DNA from: Fibrobacter sp. UWB5
GTDB lineage: Bacteria; Fibrobacterota; Fibrobacteria; Fibrobacterales; Fibrobacteraceae
DNA: 64,000 nt
Reading direction: 5' to 3'
Assembly (NCBI RefSeq): GCF_002210295.1
Contig: NZ_MWQH01000005.1
Span: 1 to 64,000 of the forward strand
Made by a program: the position numbers and the translations under genes. The notes below the pieces were generated by a model. It did no database searches. It saw nothing but the letters and a program-made list of their open reading frames with translations, and was not told where the DNA came from. Shown here one piece after another: positions 18,721 to 28,200 of the stretch (the first letter of the stretch is position 1; every line of letters begins with the position of its first letter).

Positions 18721-18788
18721 CAGAACTCTTTGTTCTCCTCCTAACCCCCAAAAAACTGGTCCGGCTCTGCTGGGCCAGTTTTCTTTTA
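18721..18788 (+). ncRNA. Candidate C-rich small RNA, about 68 nt
   Basis: In order: small hairpin AGAAC/GTTCT (18722-18736), a single-stranded CCTCCTAACCCCC segment that is complementary to Shine-Dalgarno sequences, and an 11-bp terminator hairpin AAAACTGGTCC/GGGCCAGTTTT ending in a T-run. A promoter lies right before it. This layout is typical of regulatory RNAs that block ribosome sites. It fills part of the 18505-18908 gap, which otherwise holds no gene. It could instead be a leader attenuator of the CobW gene. Confidence 0.5.
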
Positions 18789-18908
18789 TAAAAAAGCCGA
18801 ATTTCGCCAATTTTGACGCCTTACGGCGTCCGTGGCTACGGCTCATTAATACGAAAACAAGTTTTCGTGCAACTTCGCCTTGCACACTTTTTCTAATTTT
18901 AGGGTACT

Positions 18909-20204
18909 ATGAAAAAGTCAGTACCTATTACGCTGCTCACCGGTTACCTCGGAGCCGGAAAAACCACCCTCCTCAATTTTGTACTTAATAACCAGCAGGG
19001 TTACCACGTCGCCGTCATCGTGAATGACATCGGCGAAGTGAACATCGACCAGACCCTCATCGAAAAGGGCGGAAACATCACTAAGGAAGACTCCGGCAAG
19101 GTGGTGCCGCTTTCGAACGGTTGCATCTGCTGCAGCCTGAAGACCGACCTCTTGGAACAAATCGCCGAACTTCTGGAAATGGGCAAGTTCGACTACATCT
19201 TGATTGAAGCGAGCGGTATTTGCGAACCCATTCCTATCGCACAGACTATTTGCATGGCCGGCGCCCAGTTGCAGAGCCGCGACGGCCGTCCGCTCCCCTG
19301 CCACCTGGACAACATCGTGTCCGTAGTAGACGTGGCACGTCTCGCCGACGAATTCGCTGGCGGCCAGAAGCTTTTGTCCAAGGATCTTGAAGAAGAAGAC
19401 ATCGCGAACTTGCTCATCCAGCAGATTGAATTCTGCAACACCATCGTGATGAACAAGGTTGATAGTTTGTCCAAAACCGACCTCGAGCACGTGAAGGCCG
19501 TGGTTCGCGCATTGCAGCCCGAAGCCAAGATGATCGAGACGAATTACGGCAAGGTCGAAATGAAGGATATCTTGGACACCAAGCAGTTCGACTTCGAAAA
19601 GGTCGGCAACTCCGCCGCTTGGGCCAAGGAACTCATGAAAGAAACGTCTCCTGAAGACGAAGACGACGATGACCATGACGAGCATGAACACCATCATCAC
19701 GATGATGATCATGACGAACACGAGCATCACCACCATGATCATGATGACCACGACCATGAAGATCACAGCCACTGCGATCACGAACACGGCGTGTGCCATT
19801 GCGGCCACCACCACGACAAGGACCATCCGCATGGTGACGAATACGGCATCAGTACGTTCGTGTACGAACGCCGCCGTCCGCTGATTCGTGAACGCTTCGA
19901 AGTGTTGCTCGACGACTACCCGACCAGCATCATCCGCACCAAGGGTCTCGTGTGGTTCGAAGACGAACGCGATAACAGCTACCTGTTCGAACAGGCCGGC
20001 AAGCAGGCTTCTGCCCAGAATTTCGGACCTTGGTTCGCCAGCGAAAGCGAAGCCGAACAGAAGCGCATTCTGCGCGAAAATCCGGATTTGCTCAAGGTGT
20101 GGGACGAAAAGTACGGCGACCGCATTATTCGTCTTGTCTTCATTGGCCAGCACATGGACAAGAAGAAGATTATCGCCGCAATGGATTCTTGCCTCGGAGA
20201 GTAA
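18909..20204 (+). CDS. CobW/YciC-type GTPase, probable zinc metallochaperone
   Basis: A 431-residue COG0523 protein. Walker A GYLGAGKT (12-19), metal motif CICC (C72, C74, C75), and NKVD guanine specificity (182-185) are visible. A very His/Asp-rich insert (about 256-308, with CHCGHHH) joins the GTPase domain to the CobW C-terminal domain. Family members of this type deliver Zn2+ to client enzymes or store it under scarcity, which is inferred here. It precedes tatA but a REP-like palindrome and a terminator separate them. No Zur box was recognised. Confidence 0.9.
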   Translation: MKKSVPITLLTGYLGAGKTTLLNFVLNNQQGYHVAVIVNDIGEVNIDQTLIEKGGNITKEDSGKVVPLSNGCICCSLKTDLLEQIAELLEMGKFDYILIEASGICEPIPIAQTICMAGAQLQSRDGRPLPCHLDNIVSVVDVARLADEFAGGQKLLSKDLEEEDIANLLIQQIEFCNTIVMNKVDSLSKTDLEHVKAVVRALQPEAKMIETNYGKVEMKDILDTKQFDFEKVGNSAAWAKELMKETSPEDEDDDDHDEHEHHHHDDDHDEHEHHHHDHDDHDHEDHSHCDHEHGVCHCGHHHDKDHPHGDEYGISTFVYERRRPLIRERFEVLLDDYPTSIIRTKGLVWFEDERDNSYLFEQAGKQASAQNFGPWFASESEAEQKRILRENPDLLKVWDEKYGDRIIRLVFIGQHMDKKKIIAAMDSCLGE

Positions 20205-20226
20205 TCAGCGGAATCTTGGATAGCCG

Positions 20227-20250
20227 TCCCGGGTCAAGCCCGGGAAGACA
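20227..20250. repeat. REP-like palindrome after the CobW gene
   Basis: TCCCGGGTCAAGCCCGGGA is a perfect 8-bp inverted repeat with a 3-nt centre, followed by AGACA. It resembles the other GC-rich palindromes at 3783 and 51689 and may add to termination. Confidence 0.5.
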
Positions 20251-20253
20251 TTT

Positions 20254-20290
20254 AAAAACGTCCCGATTATCGAGGCGTTTTTATTTTATA
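20254..20290 (+). terminator. Terminator between CobW gene and tatA
   Basis: AAAAACG/CGTTTTT closes an imperfect hairpin and is followed by TATTTTAT. Confidence 0.65.
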
Positions 20291-20317
20291 TTATATTTCA
20301 TAAAAAAGGAAGGTAAC

Positions 20318-20518
20318 ATGTCTATCGGAATTCCTGAAATCATCTTGATTGTGGTCGTGGTGCTTTTGCTGTTCGGGGCAAAGCGCATTCCTGAACTCGC
20401 CCGCTCGCTCGGCAAGGCCCAGAACGAATACAAGAAGGCAAAGGACGCCCTGAAGGAAGAAGCCGAGGACTTGCAGAAGACTGTCGAGAAGGCTGCCGAA
20501 GCCGAAGACAAGAAGTAA
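20318..20518 (+). CDS. tatA: Twin-arginine translocase subunit TatA/E
   Basis: 66 residues: a short N-terminus with IPEII, one membrane helix (about 8-20), the FGAKRIPELARSLG hinge and amphipathic helix, then a charged tail. It forms the protein-conducting part of the Tat exporter for folded proteins. ATG 20318 follows AAGGAAGG by 4 nt; a longer in-frame reading begins inside the CobW gene and is not supported. tatC starts 11 nt downstream. No tatB is seen, so a minimal TatAC system is likely. Confidence 0.93.
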   Translation: MSIGIPEIILIVVVVLLLFGAKRIPELARSLGKAQNEYKKAKDALKEEAEDLQKTVEKAAEAEDKK

Positions 20519-20529
20519 ATTCGTTTCGA

Positions 20530-21258
20530 ATGCAAGACGCGGAATCTAGTTTAGTTTCTCACCTGGAAGCGCTCCGGCGAGTGCTGATCCGTTCATTTGC
20601 CGCGCTTGCGATTGGCATTGTCCCGCTCTTTTTTGCTTCGCCCTACGTCCTGGACTGGTTTTGCGAACAAATTACCTTACAGAGCGGAATCACGCTGCAT
20701 TACTTTTCTCCGATGGAAGTATTCCTGCTGCAACTTAAGATTGCAGCCCTCCTGGACGTCGTTTTATTTTCTCCTTATATCGCCTGGAACATTTGGCAGT
20801 TCGTGCTGCCCGCGCTTTACGAAAAAGAAAAGCGATTCATCCGCTCGATTGTCGGGCTTACAAGCGCACTGTTTATTGCGGGCGTCGCATTCTGCCTGAT
20901 TGTCTGTTTTCCGTTGATTGTGCAGTTCGGCATGAGCTTTGCGGGCGAAACACTGACGCCTGTATTTGGCGTTTCGAACTTGATTTCGCTTGCGCTCTGG
21001 CTTTCGCTTGCATTCGGCTGTATGTTCCAATTCCCGCTGGTGACGTACGCCTTGATTCGCGGTGGCATCGTGAGCTACGAAACCGTTTGCGATAAGCGGC
21101 CTTACGTTGTCGTCGGGATTCTCGTGGTGGCAGCCCTGCTCACGCCGCCCGATATTGTAAGCCAGATTATCCTGGGCGCGCCGACTTACCTGCTTTTTGA
21201 AGCCGGACTTTTGGCCGCAAGGCGCTTTAAAAAGAAATCTCCTGACCAAAACGCCTGA
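20530..21258 (+). CDS. tatC: Sec-independent translocase subunit TatC
   Basis: 242 residues with six membrane segments; receptor for twin-arginine signal peptides. The N-terminal SHLEALRRVLIRS matches the conserved TatC start (HLxELRxR), and the FSPMEVFLLQLKIA stretch is also typical. Second gene of the tat operon. No strong Shine-Dalgarno is visible before the ATG, in keeping with coupling to tatA. Confidence 0.95.
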   Translation: MQDAESSLVSHLEALRRVLIRSFAALAIGIVPLFFASPYVLDWFCEQITLQSGITLHYFSPMEVFLLQLKIAALLDVVLFSPYIAWNIWQFVLPALYEKEKRFIRSIVGLTSALFIAGVAFCLIVCFPLIVQFGMSFAGETLTPVFGVSNLISLALWLSLAFGCMFQFPLVTYALIRGGIVSYETVCDKRPYVVVGILVVAALLTPPDIVSQIILGAPTYLLFEAGLLAARRFKKKSPDQNA

Positions 21259-21296
21259 TTGCGTTTTCTCATTTCGCCGAGGACCATCCAACAAAT

Positions 21297-21346
21297 GTTG
21301 CATATAGAAAGCAAGTGTTGCATATACACGCCAACCGTTGCATATA
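21297..21346 (+). promoter_or_regulatory. Three phased GTTGCATATA iterons
   Basis: GTTGCATATA occurs at 21297-21306, 21317-21326 and 21337-21346, exactly 20 bp apart (about two helical turns). A fourth, GTTGCATAAA, is at 21407-21416 directly before the -35 box. This is the layout of an operator array for a regulator bound on one face of the DNA. Confidence 0.75.
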
Positions 21347-21406
21347 GAAAATATTTTTAAAATGAATTGCGAAATCTTGTGATTTTTCATAAAAAACTTA
21401 ACTTTT

Positions 21407-21449
21407 GTTGCATAAAACTATTGACAGGGGGATAAAAAAGAGATATATT
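21407..21449 (+). promoter_or_regulatory. Consensus promoter of the TIGR02147-lipoprotein operon
   Basis: TTGACA (21421-21426), a 17-bp spacer with a G5 tract, and TATATT (21444-21449). The fourth iteron (21407-21416) ends 4 bp before the -35 box. Predicted start near 21456; AGGATGG precedes ATG 21474. Confidence 0.8.
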
Positions 21450-21473
21450 CTTGGCATAACAGGATGGAAAACA

Positions 21474-22310
21474 ATGAAACCGATTATCGAATATTCAGAC
21501 TTTCGCCAGTATCTGCTGGACTACTACGAGGAGCGCAAGCGCATTTCCGCTTTCTCGTGGCGCGAATTCTCGAAAGTCGCAGGCTTCACCTCTTCTTCTT
21601 ATATGAAGGTGGTGTGCGACGGAAAAAGCAAGCTCAGCAAGATTGGTGTGGAACGCGTTGCCGCGGCAATAGGACTCACGGGGTTTGAGCTCGACTATTT
21701 CCGCGCGATGGTCAAGTTCGGCCAGGCCGCAAACGAAGAAACCAAGAAAGCCGCGTACCGCGACATGCTCGCGATTGCGAAGGTGCATAAGGTGCGCGTG
21801 TTGGAAGGGGACTTGTTCGCCTATTACGACACTTGGCGCAACCCCATGATGCGTGAACTTGCCCCGCTGATGCCCGGCGCTACCCCGGGCGAGATGGCCA
21901 AGATGTGCTACGCCGAGACATCGGCTCAGGAAGTCCGCGAATCGCTTGATTTTTTGACTAGGACCGGGCTCCTCAAGAAAGAAAAGGACGGCGCCTTCAA
22001 ACAGTCCGAAACGTCTGTGAGCGGCACCCCTGATGCAACCAGGCTTGCACTCCGCGGAATGCACCGCCAGATGGCACAGCTCGCCGCTCCGGCTCTTGAG
22101 TTGCCGGCAACCGAACGCAACTTCAGCGGCGTCACCATGGGAGTGTCTCGCGAGAGCTATGACCGCATTGTCAAGGCACTGGACGATTGCCGCCGACAGA
22201 TTATCGCAATTGCTGCCGAAGACAAAGGCATCGAACAGGTTTACCGTTTGAATTTACAATTATTCCCGCTTACTAAAAGCGTAAAGGAGAGCAAAAATGA
22301 AGAAGCTTAA
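21474..22310 (+). CDS. TIGR02147/DUF4423-like protein (Fibrobacter paralogous family), possible regulator
   Basis: 278 residues. It begins KPIIEYSDFRQYLLDYYEERKR, then FSWREFSKVAGFTSSSYMKVVCDGKSKLS, a helix-turn-helix-like segment at about 28-60. This opening is characteristic of a family expanded in Fibrobacter; recognised from memory. ATG 21474 was chosen for its AGGA site; an upstream in-frame start overlaps the promoter. It overlaps the following lipoprotein gene by 14 nt. With the iterons upstream, autoregulation and control of the lipoprotein are inferred. Biochemical role unknown. Confidence 0.75.
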   Translation: MKPIIEYSDFRQYLLDYYEERKRISAFSWREFSKVAGFTSSSYMKVVCDGKSKLSKIGVERVAAAIGLTGFELDYFRAMVKFGQAANEETKKAAYRDMLAIAKVHKVRVLEGDLFAYYDTWRNPMMRELAPLMPGATPGEMAKMCYAETSAQEVRESLDFLTRTGLLKKEKDGAFKQSETSVSGTPDATRLALRGMHRQMAQLAAPALELPATERNFSGVTMGVSRESYDRIVKALDDCRRQIIAIAAEDKGIEQVYRLNLQLFPLTKSVKESKNEEA

Positions 22311-23862
22311 CATTTGCATCGCGGGCGCACTCGCCCTTCTCTGCACCAACTGCGGAGACTCCAATAGCGTAAACGTTTCGGGCACCTCCGAAGACGTGAA
22401 CGAAATCGCCGACAAGGGTTCCTCCAGCTCGGGCACTCCCGGGGCTGAATCTTCGAGCAGCATCAATGACCAGAAGAATTCCTCTAGTAGCGTAGACGAT
22501 CAGCAGACCAATTCCTCGTCAAGCGGAGACGTTCAGACTCCGCAGATTAACGACGGCTCGCTGGAAGCCTACCTGCAGCAATACGGTCTCGAAACCAAGC
22601 ACCGTTTCGACAAGGCCGTGCTCGCATTTAACAAGAGCGAAATGGTTTCCAGGACTCCGGCTATGGATGGCTCCACAAATTCCACAGAATTTGATGGCGA
22701 AGGTGTCAGCAAGTTTGTACAGCAGAACATCGGCGCTATAGAAGCGCTGTTCCCGAAGGCCGCCGCCAAGTACGCCGACCTGGTTGAAGCCACCAAGAAC
22801 GGCACGAACGAATGTTCGCTCTACTCCTTCAACCTCTACGGTAACGAAAAGTATGCCGGCCACGTGCTGGAATACGTCTCCCCCGACACCATGAAGGTCG
22901 TGGATATCGAAGCCAAGAACTGCGAAGAAAATACGAGCAACCAGATTGTTCGATTCCTGTTCAGCTACTGCGGTGACGTGAGCGAGGAACCGGTCGTTGA
23001 ACGCACCACGGCAAAGTCGGACATCGCCAAGGAAAACTGCCCTGCCAGCAAGACCGACGACGAGTGGGTCAACGTGATTGACTCGAAGGATATCGTCACG
23101 AGTTCCTCTTCGGAAACACCGAGTTCTTCTGCCGCAGAAAATCCGGCATCCAGCTCCAGCAAGGAAATCGAGACATGCCAGCATATTTCCGATTACGACG
23201 GAATGACCGCAAACGGCAACTGCGACAGCAAAACAGACACAAGCATTGTTATCGACTGCGTAACCGGCGAAGAAATGAAATGTGTTGACAATTATTGGAC
23301 ACGCGCAAATGCTTGCGCACCGGGCAGCGACTGTGACGGTGACGGCATTCCTGACGGAGTTCGCAGAATTGACTTGGAGCCCTGCGATACCGACACATTG
23401 CTCTATTTCTACGGACGCAGTTACCAGTGCATTGAAAACAAGTGGGTGTACCTGCCGCCTCCGGGCCCGGACAGCACCTATTCCCAGGCACGTAACGTCT
23501 CGGTACTGCCCCGCCAGGGAATGGCCGTAACCCCGCGTGTCGTGATAGTAAAGAATGCCGACGGAACCGTTTCTATCCGCGATGACGGTTACTACGTCAC
23601 AAACAACTTCGTTATCAAAGATGTTTACACAGAACTTTCTGGTGATACCATCATCGTAGACGTCATCTACCCTGACGGAGCAAACCTACACTCCTACCAG
23701 ATTAGCGCGCTCACGTTTACCGTCAGCAAGGAATACACAAACGTCAAATACCTGAGGTACAAAGACGACGATCGTGTAAAGCCTTTGTTCGAGGAAGACG
23801 AATTGCTCCCCTGCGCAAGCAGTTCTACTTGCCAGGAGTGCGGAGAAGGCCTCGATTGTTAA
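22297..23862 (+). CDS. Ser-linker lipoprotein, function unknown
   Basis: 521 residues. A lipobox LCTNC places the lipid Cys at about residue 19. Four SSSS linkers follow within the first 80 residues and another Ser-rich linker occurs near 270-290. The region 85-260 is a globular domain of unknown type. The region after the second linker has several Cys pairs and a GSDCDGDGIPDG motif like a thrombospondin type 3/calcium loop. The chain ends in a Cys cluster (CASSSTCQECGEGLDC). Its start overlaps the TIGR02147 gene and AAAGGAGAG lies inside that gene, so the two are one operon. Probably surface-exposed. Confidence 0.75.
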   Translation: MKKLNICIAGALALLCTNCGDSNSVNVSGTSEDVNEIADKGSSSSGTPGAESSSSINDQKNSSSSVDDQQTNSSSSGDVQTPQINDGSLEAYLQQYGLETKHRFDKAVLAFNKSEMVSRTPAMDGSTNSTEFDGEGVSKFVQQNIGAIEALFPKAAAKYADLVEATKNGTNECSLYSFNLYGNEKYAGHVLEYVSPDTMKVVDIEAKNCEENTSNQIVRFLFSYCGDVSEEPVVERTTAKSDIAKENCPASKTDDEWVNVIDSKDIVTSSSSETPSSSAAENPASSSSKEIETCQHISDYDGMTANGNCDSKTDTSIVIDCVTGEEMKCVDNYWTRANACAPGSDCDGDGIPDGVRRIDLEPCDTDTLLYFYGRSYQCIENKWVYLPPPGPDSTYSQARNVSVLPRQGMAVTPRVVIVKNADGTVSIRDDGYYVTNNFVIKDVYTELSGDTIIVDVIYPDGANLHSYQISALTFTVSKEYTNVKYLRYKDDDRVKPLFEEDELLPCASSSTCQECGEGLDC

Positions 23863-23874
23863 TCCGCTTTTCTC

Positions 23875-25236
23875 TTAAAGCGAACCGACAACTCGTTTAG
23901 CATCGGCCATGGCGCGGACCACAAGGGACGCGCCATTTGCGCAGTCACCGACTGCGTAAATGTGGCGAGCCGGGTCCGGAATGATCGCGGTACGCGGCGT
24001 AAGTTGCAGGCCCAAATCGTTCACGATGCCTTCTGCCGGGACCCCGGTGAAGCCCATGGCGAGCACCACCAAGTCGGTATCGATGACTTCGGTAGAATTC
24101 GGAACTTCATTCGGCTTGAGCGGGCGGCCCTGCGGGGACATTTCCCATTCCACGCGGACAGCTTCGACACCGGCGACGCGGCCATCTTTCACGATAAACT
24201 GCTTGGAAGACACGTTCCAGCGGCGTTCGCCACCTTCGTGCTGGGCGTAGCTGGTACGCAGCATGTACGGCCAATCCGGCCACGGAGTGGACGGAGAACG
24301 TTCCTCGGGCGGCTTGGGCATGAATTCCACCTGGAGCACGCTTTCGCAGCCTTCGCGGATAGCCTTACCGACGCAGTCGTTACCCGTATCGCCACCGCCA
24401 ATCACCAGAACCTTGCGGCCCTTGGCGCTGAACTTTTCAGGATTCGTTTCGCCGGGCTTGTTTGCGCCGTGCAAGAAGTCGAGCGCGAGGAAGATTCCTT
24501 CGGCTTCGCGGCCCGGGATTTTCAAGTCGCGGGCATTCGGCGTACCGATAGCGAGGAAGACTTCGTCAAAATTCTTGTGGATGTATTCGGCAGAGATGTC
24601 CTTGCCGATTTCGGTGCTGCAGACAAACTTGATGCCCGCTTCTTCAAGGAGTTTGACGCGACGATCGATGACCGACTTGTCGAGTTTCCAGTTCGGAATG
24701 CCGTAGCGTAAAAGACCGCCCACCTTTTCACGTTTTTCGTAAACGGTAACGGCGTAGCCCTTGCGGCGGAGCGCTTCGGCAGCAAAGAGACCTGCAGGAC
24801 CCGAGCCGATAACTGCAGCGGTTTTACCATTCCATTCTGCAGTAGGGAGCGTTACGCGGCCTTCTTCGAAGGCTGTTTCAATGATATACTTTTCAATCTG
24901 GCGAACCATGACGGGGTCGTTATGCACATTGCCCGTACAAGCGGATTCGCAAAGGGCGGGGCAAACGCGGCCCGTAAATTCAGGGAAGAACGCTGTCTTG
25001 CTGATGATGTTGTAAGCGCGTTCGGCATTCCCTGCTGCGACAGCCGCATTGAATTCGGGCACCAGGTTACCCAGCGGGCAACCCGCACCGTGACAGAACG
25101 GAATGCCACACGTATGGCAGCGTGAACCCTGCTGCACGATTTCCAGTGAAGTCAAGCGACGTTCGACTTCATTATTGTCCTTAATTCGCTCTTCGACAGG
25201 GCGGTAAACATCTGCGATTCTTTTAATTTCTTCCAT
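23875..25236 (-). CDS. gltD: Glutamate synthase (NADPH) small subunit
   Basis: 453 residues. It passes electrons from NADPH through FAD and Fe-S clusters to GltB. The N-terminal cysteines CHTCGIPFCHGAGCPLGN hold the clusters. FAD motif GSGPAGLFAAE and NADPH motif GGGDTGND are visible. It starts 7 nt after gltB. It converges on the lipoprotein gene with a 12-nt gap and no terminator seen. Confidence 0.96.
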   Translation of the reverse strand: MEEIKRIADVYRPVEERIKDNNEVERRLTSLEIVQQGSRCHTCGIPFCHGAGCPLGNLVPEFNAAVAAGNAERAYNIISKTAFFPEFTGRVCPALCESACTGNVHNDPVMVRQIEKYIIETAFEEGRVTLPTAEWNGKTAAVIGSGPAGLFAAEALRRKGYAVTVYEKREKVGGLLRYGIPNWKLDKSVIDRRVKLLEEAGIKFVCSTEIGKDISAEYIHKNFDEVFLAIGTPNARDLKIPGREAEGIFLALDFLHGANKPGETNPEKFSAKGRKVLVIGGGDTGNDCVGKAIREGCESVLQVEFMPKPPEERSPSTPWPDWPYMLRTSYAQHEGGERRWNVSSKQFIVKDGRVAGVEAVRVEWEMSPQGRPLKPNEVPNSTEVIDTDLVVLAMGFTGVPAEGIVNDLGLQLTPRTAIIPDPARHIYAVGDCANGASLVVRAMADAKRVVGSL

Positions 25237-25243
25237 ATATACC

Positions 25244-28200
25244 TCAGCCCTTCTTTGCCAATGCGTTACGATAGTCGACCGGGAAGATCTTTACGAACTT
25301 CGGACGTTCGCTGTTCCAGTTTTCAAGGATGCGCTTACCCTTTTCGCTACCCGTTGCCTGAACGTGCTGTTCAATAAAGTCAATGAGTTCGCGTTCGCTG
25401 TCGGTACCGGCAAGCACGCTTTCAAGGTCCACAGAGCCCACATTGCAGCTCAGGTCGAAGTGACCCGTTTCGTCGTACACGTAAGCAAAGCCACCCGTCA
25501 TACCTGCGGCGAAGTTCACGCCTACGCGACCGAGCACGACCACGCGGCCACCCGTCATGTATTCGCAGCCGTGGTCGCCCACGCCTTCGCTTACCAGGAG
25601 CATACCGGAGTTACGGATACCGAAGCGTTCGCCAGCGAGACCGTTGATGAACACCTTACCGCTAGTACCACCGTAACCGATGACGTTACCGGCAATGACG
25701 TTGTCTTCGGCCTTGAAGGTAGCGTTGTGCGGCGGACGCACGATAATCTTACCACCCGAAAGGCCCTTGCCCATAAAGTCGTTGGCTTCGCCTTCCAAAT
25801 CGAGCGTGACGCCCGGAGCGAGGAAGGCACCGAAGCTCTGGCCCGCGACCCCCTGAAGGTGAATGCGGATGGTATCTTCGGGGAGGCCCTTCACGCCAAA
25901 GTGTTCGTCCACTTCGCCGGAAAGTTCCGTACCCACCGTACGGTCGGTGTTGTGCACCACCGTGCAGAGTTCCACGGCAGTACCCTTTTCGAGGGTTTCC
26001 TTGACAAACGGCAAGAGTTCGCGGCGGTCGAAGTTGACCAATTCTTCCTTGACGTAACTCTTGTCGAAGGACTTGACGCCACCCTTGACTGTTTCGAAAA
26101 TCTTGGAGAAGTCGAGGTTCTTTGCCTTGTAGAAGGCGATGGCGGAATCCTTTTCGAGAAGGTCGCTGCGACCGCAGGCTTCTTCGAGAGAGCGGAGACC
26201 GAGGCTTGCGAGGATTTCGCGGACTTCGTCGGCGATGAAGAACAGGAAGTTTTCAACGTATTCCGGCTTGCCAGCGAAGCGCTTGCGGAAGTCGGCATCC
26301 TGCGTTGCAATACCCATGGGGCACTGGTTCGTATGGCACTTGCGGTCCATCACGCAACCAAGGCTAACGAGAAGGTTCGTAGCAAAGCCGAATTCTTCGG
26401 CACCGAGAAGTGCTGCCACCACAATGTCGCGGCCCGTCTTGAGCTGGCCATCGACCTGGAGCTTGATACGACCGCGCAAATCGTTGAGCACTAAGGTTTG
26501 TTCCGCTTCGGCAATACCGAGTTCCCACGGAAGGCCGGCATGCTTAATAGAGGTGAGCGGAGATGCACCCGTACCGCCATCGTGGCCAGAAATCAGCACC
26601 ACGTCGGCATGAGCCTTGGCAACACCAGCGGCAACCGTACCCACACCCACTTCGGACACGAGCTTCACAGAAACACGAGCCTTCGGGTTGGAGTTACGCA
26701 GGTCGTAAATGAGCTGGGCCAAGTCTTCGATAGAGTAAATATCGTGATGCGGCGGAGGAGAAATCAGCGACACATTCGGCGTACTGTGACGGATGCGGGC
26801 CACGAATTCGTTCACCTTGTGGGCCGGCAGCTGGCCTCCTTCACCGGGCTTTGCACCCTGAGCCATCTTGATCTGCAAATCCTTGGCGTGGCGCAGGTAG
26901 TCGATTGTAACACCAAAGCGGCCCGAAGCAATCTGACGAATAGCAGAGCTACGAATGTCACCGTTAGGAGCCGGAGTATCGCGATCCGGGTCTTCGCCAC
27001 CTTCACCGCAGTTGCTCATGGCACCGATGCGGTTCATGGCGATAGCGATGGTTTCGTGTGCTTCGGGGCTCAAGGAGCCAAGACTCATGGCGCCTGCCAC
27101 AAAGTGCTTGACAATGGATTCACGGCTTTCGACTTCGGAAATATCGATCGGAGTCGCTTCCTTGAACTTGAACAAGCCGCGGAGCGTTGCCTGACGTTCA
27201 GACTGGTCGTTAATGAGCTTGCTGTAAACCTTGAACTTTTCGTAGTCGCCGCCCTGAACGGCCTGACGGAAGGCTGCCAAGGACTGCGGAGTCCACAAGT
27301 GCTTTTCGCCTTCTTTGCGGTAAGCGTACTGGCCACCGGACTGAAGAACCTTGCTTGCGTCGGCAAAGGCAATCTTCTGGCGTTCGCCCACTTCGGTAGC
27401 GATTTCTTCGAGACCGATACCTTCGATGCGGCTTGCGGTACCCGGCAAGAACTTTTCGACGAGCTCCTTGTTCAGGCCGACCGCTTCGAAAATCTGGGCG
27501 CTGCGGTAGCTACGGAGGGTAGAAATACCCATCTTCGACATAATCTTGAGGAGACCCTTATCGACAGCCTTCACGTAGTTGGCGGCAGCCGTCACCGGAT
27601 CGACATCGAGGTCGCCGTTGTGGCACATGTTGGTAATGCTCTGGAAGGCCAGATACGGGTTGATGACCGTGGCACCGAAACCGAGCAACAGGGCAAAGTG
27701 CATGACTTCGCGGACTTCGCCGGACTGCACCACCAGACCGATTTCAGGACGCACGCCGGCTTCCACAAGGGCGCGGTTCACGCTGGCCGTGGCAAGTAGC
27801 GACGGAATAGGCACGTAGCCCCAATCGATGTTCTTATCGGTCAGAACGATGATATCGAAGCCCTCGTTCACGGCACGCACGGCATCGCCAGCGAGGTTCT
27901 GCAAGGCGGCTTCCAGGACTTCCCCATTGCCACCGAGCGGGAACTGCATCTTGAGTTCCTTGGCCTTGAAAGCCTTATCGCCAATGTTTTCAAAGCGGCG
28001 GATTTCGTCTTCGGTCACGATCGGGCGCGGAATCTTGATGAGGTGCGCCTGTTCCGGAGTTTCTTCGAGGATGTTGCCGTGGTTACCGATGTAAGTCGTA
28101 AGGCTCATCACCAATTCTTCACGAATCGGGTCAATCGGCGGGTTCGTCACCTGAGCGAACAGCTGCTTGAAGTAGTTGAACAGCGGCTGCGGCTTGTCAG

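Noticed and set aside
21297-21416. GTTGCATATA repeats as a CRISPR array
   Set aside because: Repeats are only 10 bp with 10-bp gaps, and no cas genes are nearby. An operator array fits better.
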